The notes under the pieces are model-generated. The model was not told the DNA's origin, made no database searches, and worked only from the letters and a program-made list of their open reading frames with translations. DNA of 6,249 bases from Acidobacteriota bacterium (GTDB lineage: Bacteria; Acidobacteriota; Vicinamibacteria; Vicinamibacterales; CAVVIG01), in contig QHWL01000107.1 of the NCBI GenBank assembly GCA_003222555.1, forward strand, positions 1 to 6,249. Direction: 5' to 3'. Shown here piece after piece: positions 5,629 to 6,249 of the stretch (within the stretch, counting starts at the first letter, position 1; every line of letters starts with the position of its first letter). The position numbers and the translations under genes are program-made.

Positions 5629-6249
5629 TCATCTCGCCGCGGCGTGCGCCCGCGCGCGCCACACGCGGGCACCGTCGGTTCGGAACGGCCCCTCGTAAAC
5701 CGCGCCCGCGCCGGACTTAGCTAAAAGGGCGCGCACGACCTCGGCGAGCCGGAGGCTGGCGTCCTCGCCGTCCACGATGCCGTACACCGCGGGGCCCCAC
5801 GAGCTCTGCCCTACTCCCAATGCACCCGACGCAGCCATCCGGATCACCAGCTCCTCGCTCGGGCCGGGGGCGAAGGTGCCACCCTGTACCGGCGCGAACC
5901 AGCGGCCCGTAATCGCCTGGATTGCGCTCAGCGCCGCCCCGAAGGTCGCGAGATCGGCATCCGCGAGCGCGGGGAGCAGCGCCATGAGCACGAGGTGGGC
6001 GACACGCTCGACGTCGCGCTCGGGCGGTGACGGAAGCTGCGCGAACGCCGCCGCTTCGGCGGTGCCGCTGATGCCCGGCGAGGAGTCAGGCACTGCTACG
6101 ACGCACCGCCAGCTCGACGGGAAGGGCAGCCGGGCGAGGAGTGGAGCGACGGCGTCGGTCTCTGGGCGCCGCCCGCCCTCGAGCACGAGACCGCCTCCGG
6201 CGAACGTCCATGTGCCGATGGCGGAGCGCTGCGCGCGTCCCACCGCGCG
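5629..6249 (-). CDS. mptG: Beta-ribofuranosylaminobenzene 5'-phosphate synthase, C-terminal part (5' end cut by window)
   Basis: The enzyme joins p-aminobenzoate to phosphoribosyl pyrophosphate with loss of CO2 and pyrophosphate, an early step toward (tetrahydro)methanopterin in the cytoplasm. The frame is open to the window edge. The GTG at 6243 is not the true start, since family-like sequence (RSAIGTWTF) begins right after it and the usual length is a little over 300 residues, against about 206 here. Visible family features are the GGGLVLEGG segment, VVAVPDSSPGISG, the helix ERVAHLVLMALLPAL, NGRWF-like TGRWFAPVQGG and the GHMP-kinase-fold glycine motif GVGQSSWGPAVYG near 5817-5785. The protein ends at TGA 5631-5629. 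It is separated from xoxJ by 325 bases and is probably in a different transcript, possibly with other C1 genes upstream. Its GC content is well above that of the xox genes. I recognise it from family pattern. Confidence 0.88.
   Translation of the reverse strand, partial: RAVGRAQRSAIGTWTFAGGGLVLEGGRRPETDAVAPLLARLPFPSSWRCVVAVPDSSPGISGTAEAAAFAQLPSPPERDVERVAHLVLMALLPALADADLATFGAALSAIQAITGRWFAPVQGGTFAPGPSEELVIRMAASGALGVGQSSWGPAVYGIVDGEDASLRLAEVVRALLAKSGAGAVYEGPFRTDGARVWRARAHAAAR

Noticed and set aside
5300..5662. Minus-strand frame of 120 codons spanning the intergenic region
   Set aside because: It overlaps the end of the beta-RFAP gene, covers the predicted promoter, shows no domain or signal, and has a composition unlike a conserved protein.

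Overview
The window reads as a single-strand stretch of a high-GC, Gram-negative-type bacterial chromosome. All five genes lie on the minus strand, so transcription runs from high to low coordinates. The gene set is that of a C1-metabolising (methylotrophic or methanol-using) bacterium. It holds a lanthanide-type quinoprotein methanol/alcohol dehydrogenase (xoxF), a cytochrome c electron acceptor (xoxG-like), a periplasmic xoxJ-type binding protein, and, just upstream, the methanopterin-biosynthesis enzyme beta-RFAP synthase. XoxF together with tetrahydromethanopterin chemistry and high GC occurs in several methylotrophic proteobacteria and in uncultured soil lineages such as Methylomirabilota/Rokubacteria. 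I lean weakly toward the latter kind of organism, but the window alone cannot fix the taxon.

Layout in transcription order: (1) >6249-5629, the C-terminal two thirds of a beta-RFAP synthase, cut by the window edge. (2) 5628-5304, a 325-base intergenic region with a plausible sigma70-like promoter at 5392-5364 and a 16-base palindrome upstream of it at 5454-5439. (3) 5303-4500, xoxJ. (4) 4426-3659, a two-heme cytochrome c joining a c551-like domain to a XoxG-like domain. (5) 3612-1804, xoxF. (6) 1773-<1, a Tat-exported metal-dependent amidohydrolase, open for 591 codons to the window edge. Genes 3 to 6 are separated by 73, 46 and 30 bases with no visible terminator, and they probably form one operon.

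Working model: XoxF oxidises methanol (or another alcohol) in the periplasm using PQQ and, from the Asp-Tyr-Asp motif, a lanthanide ion. Electrons pass to the two-heme cytochrome, and XoxJ assists the dehydrogenase in a way not fully settled for the family. Formaldehyde could then be handled by the H4MPT pathway to which beta-RFAP synthase contributes. The unusual elements are the gene order J-G-F, the fused di-heme cytochrome, and the Tat-secreted amidohydrolase at the end of the operon. The amidohydrolase would be exported to the same compartment as the dehydrogenase, so it could release its alcohol substrate or process a related compound.
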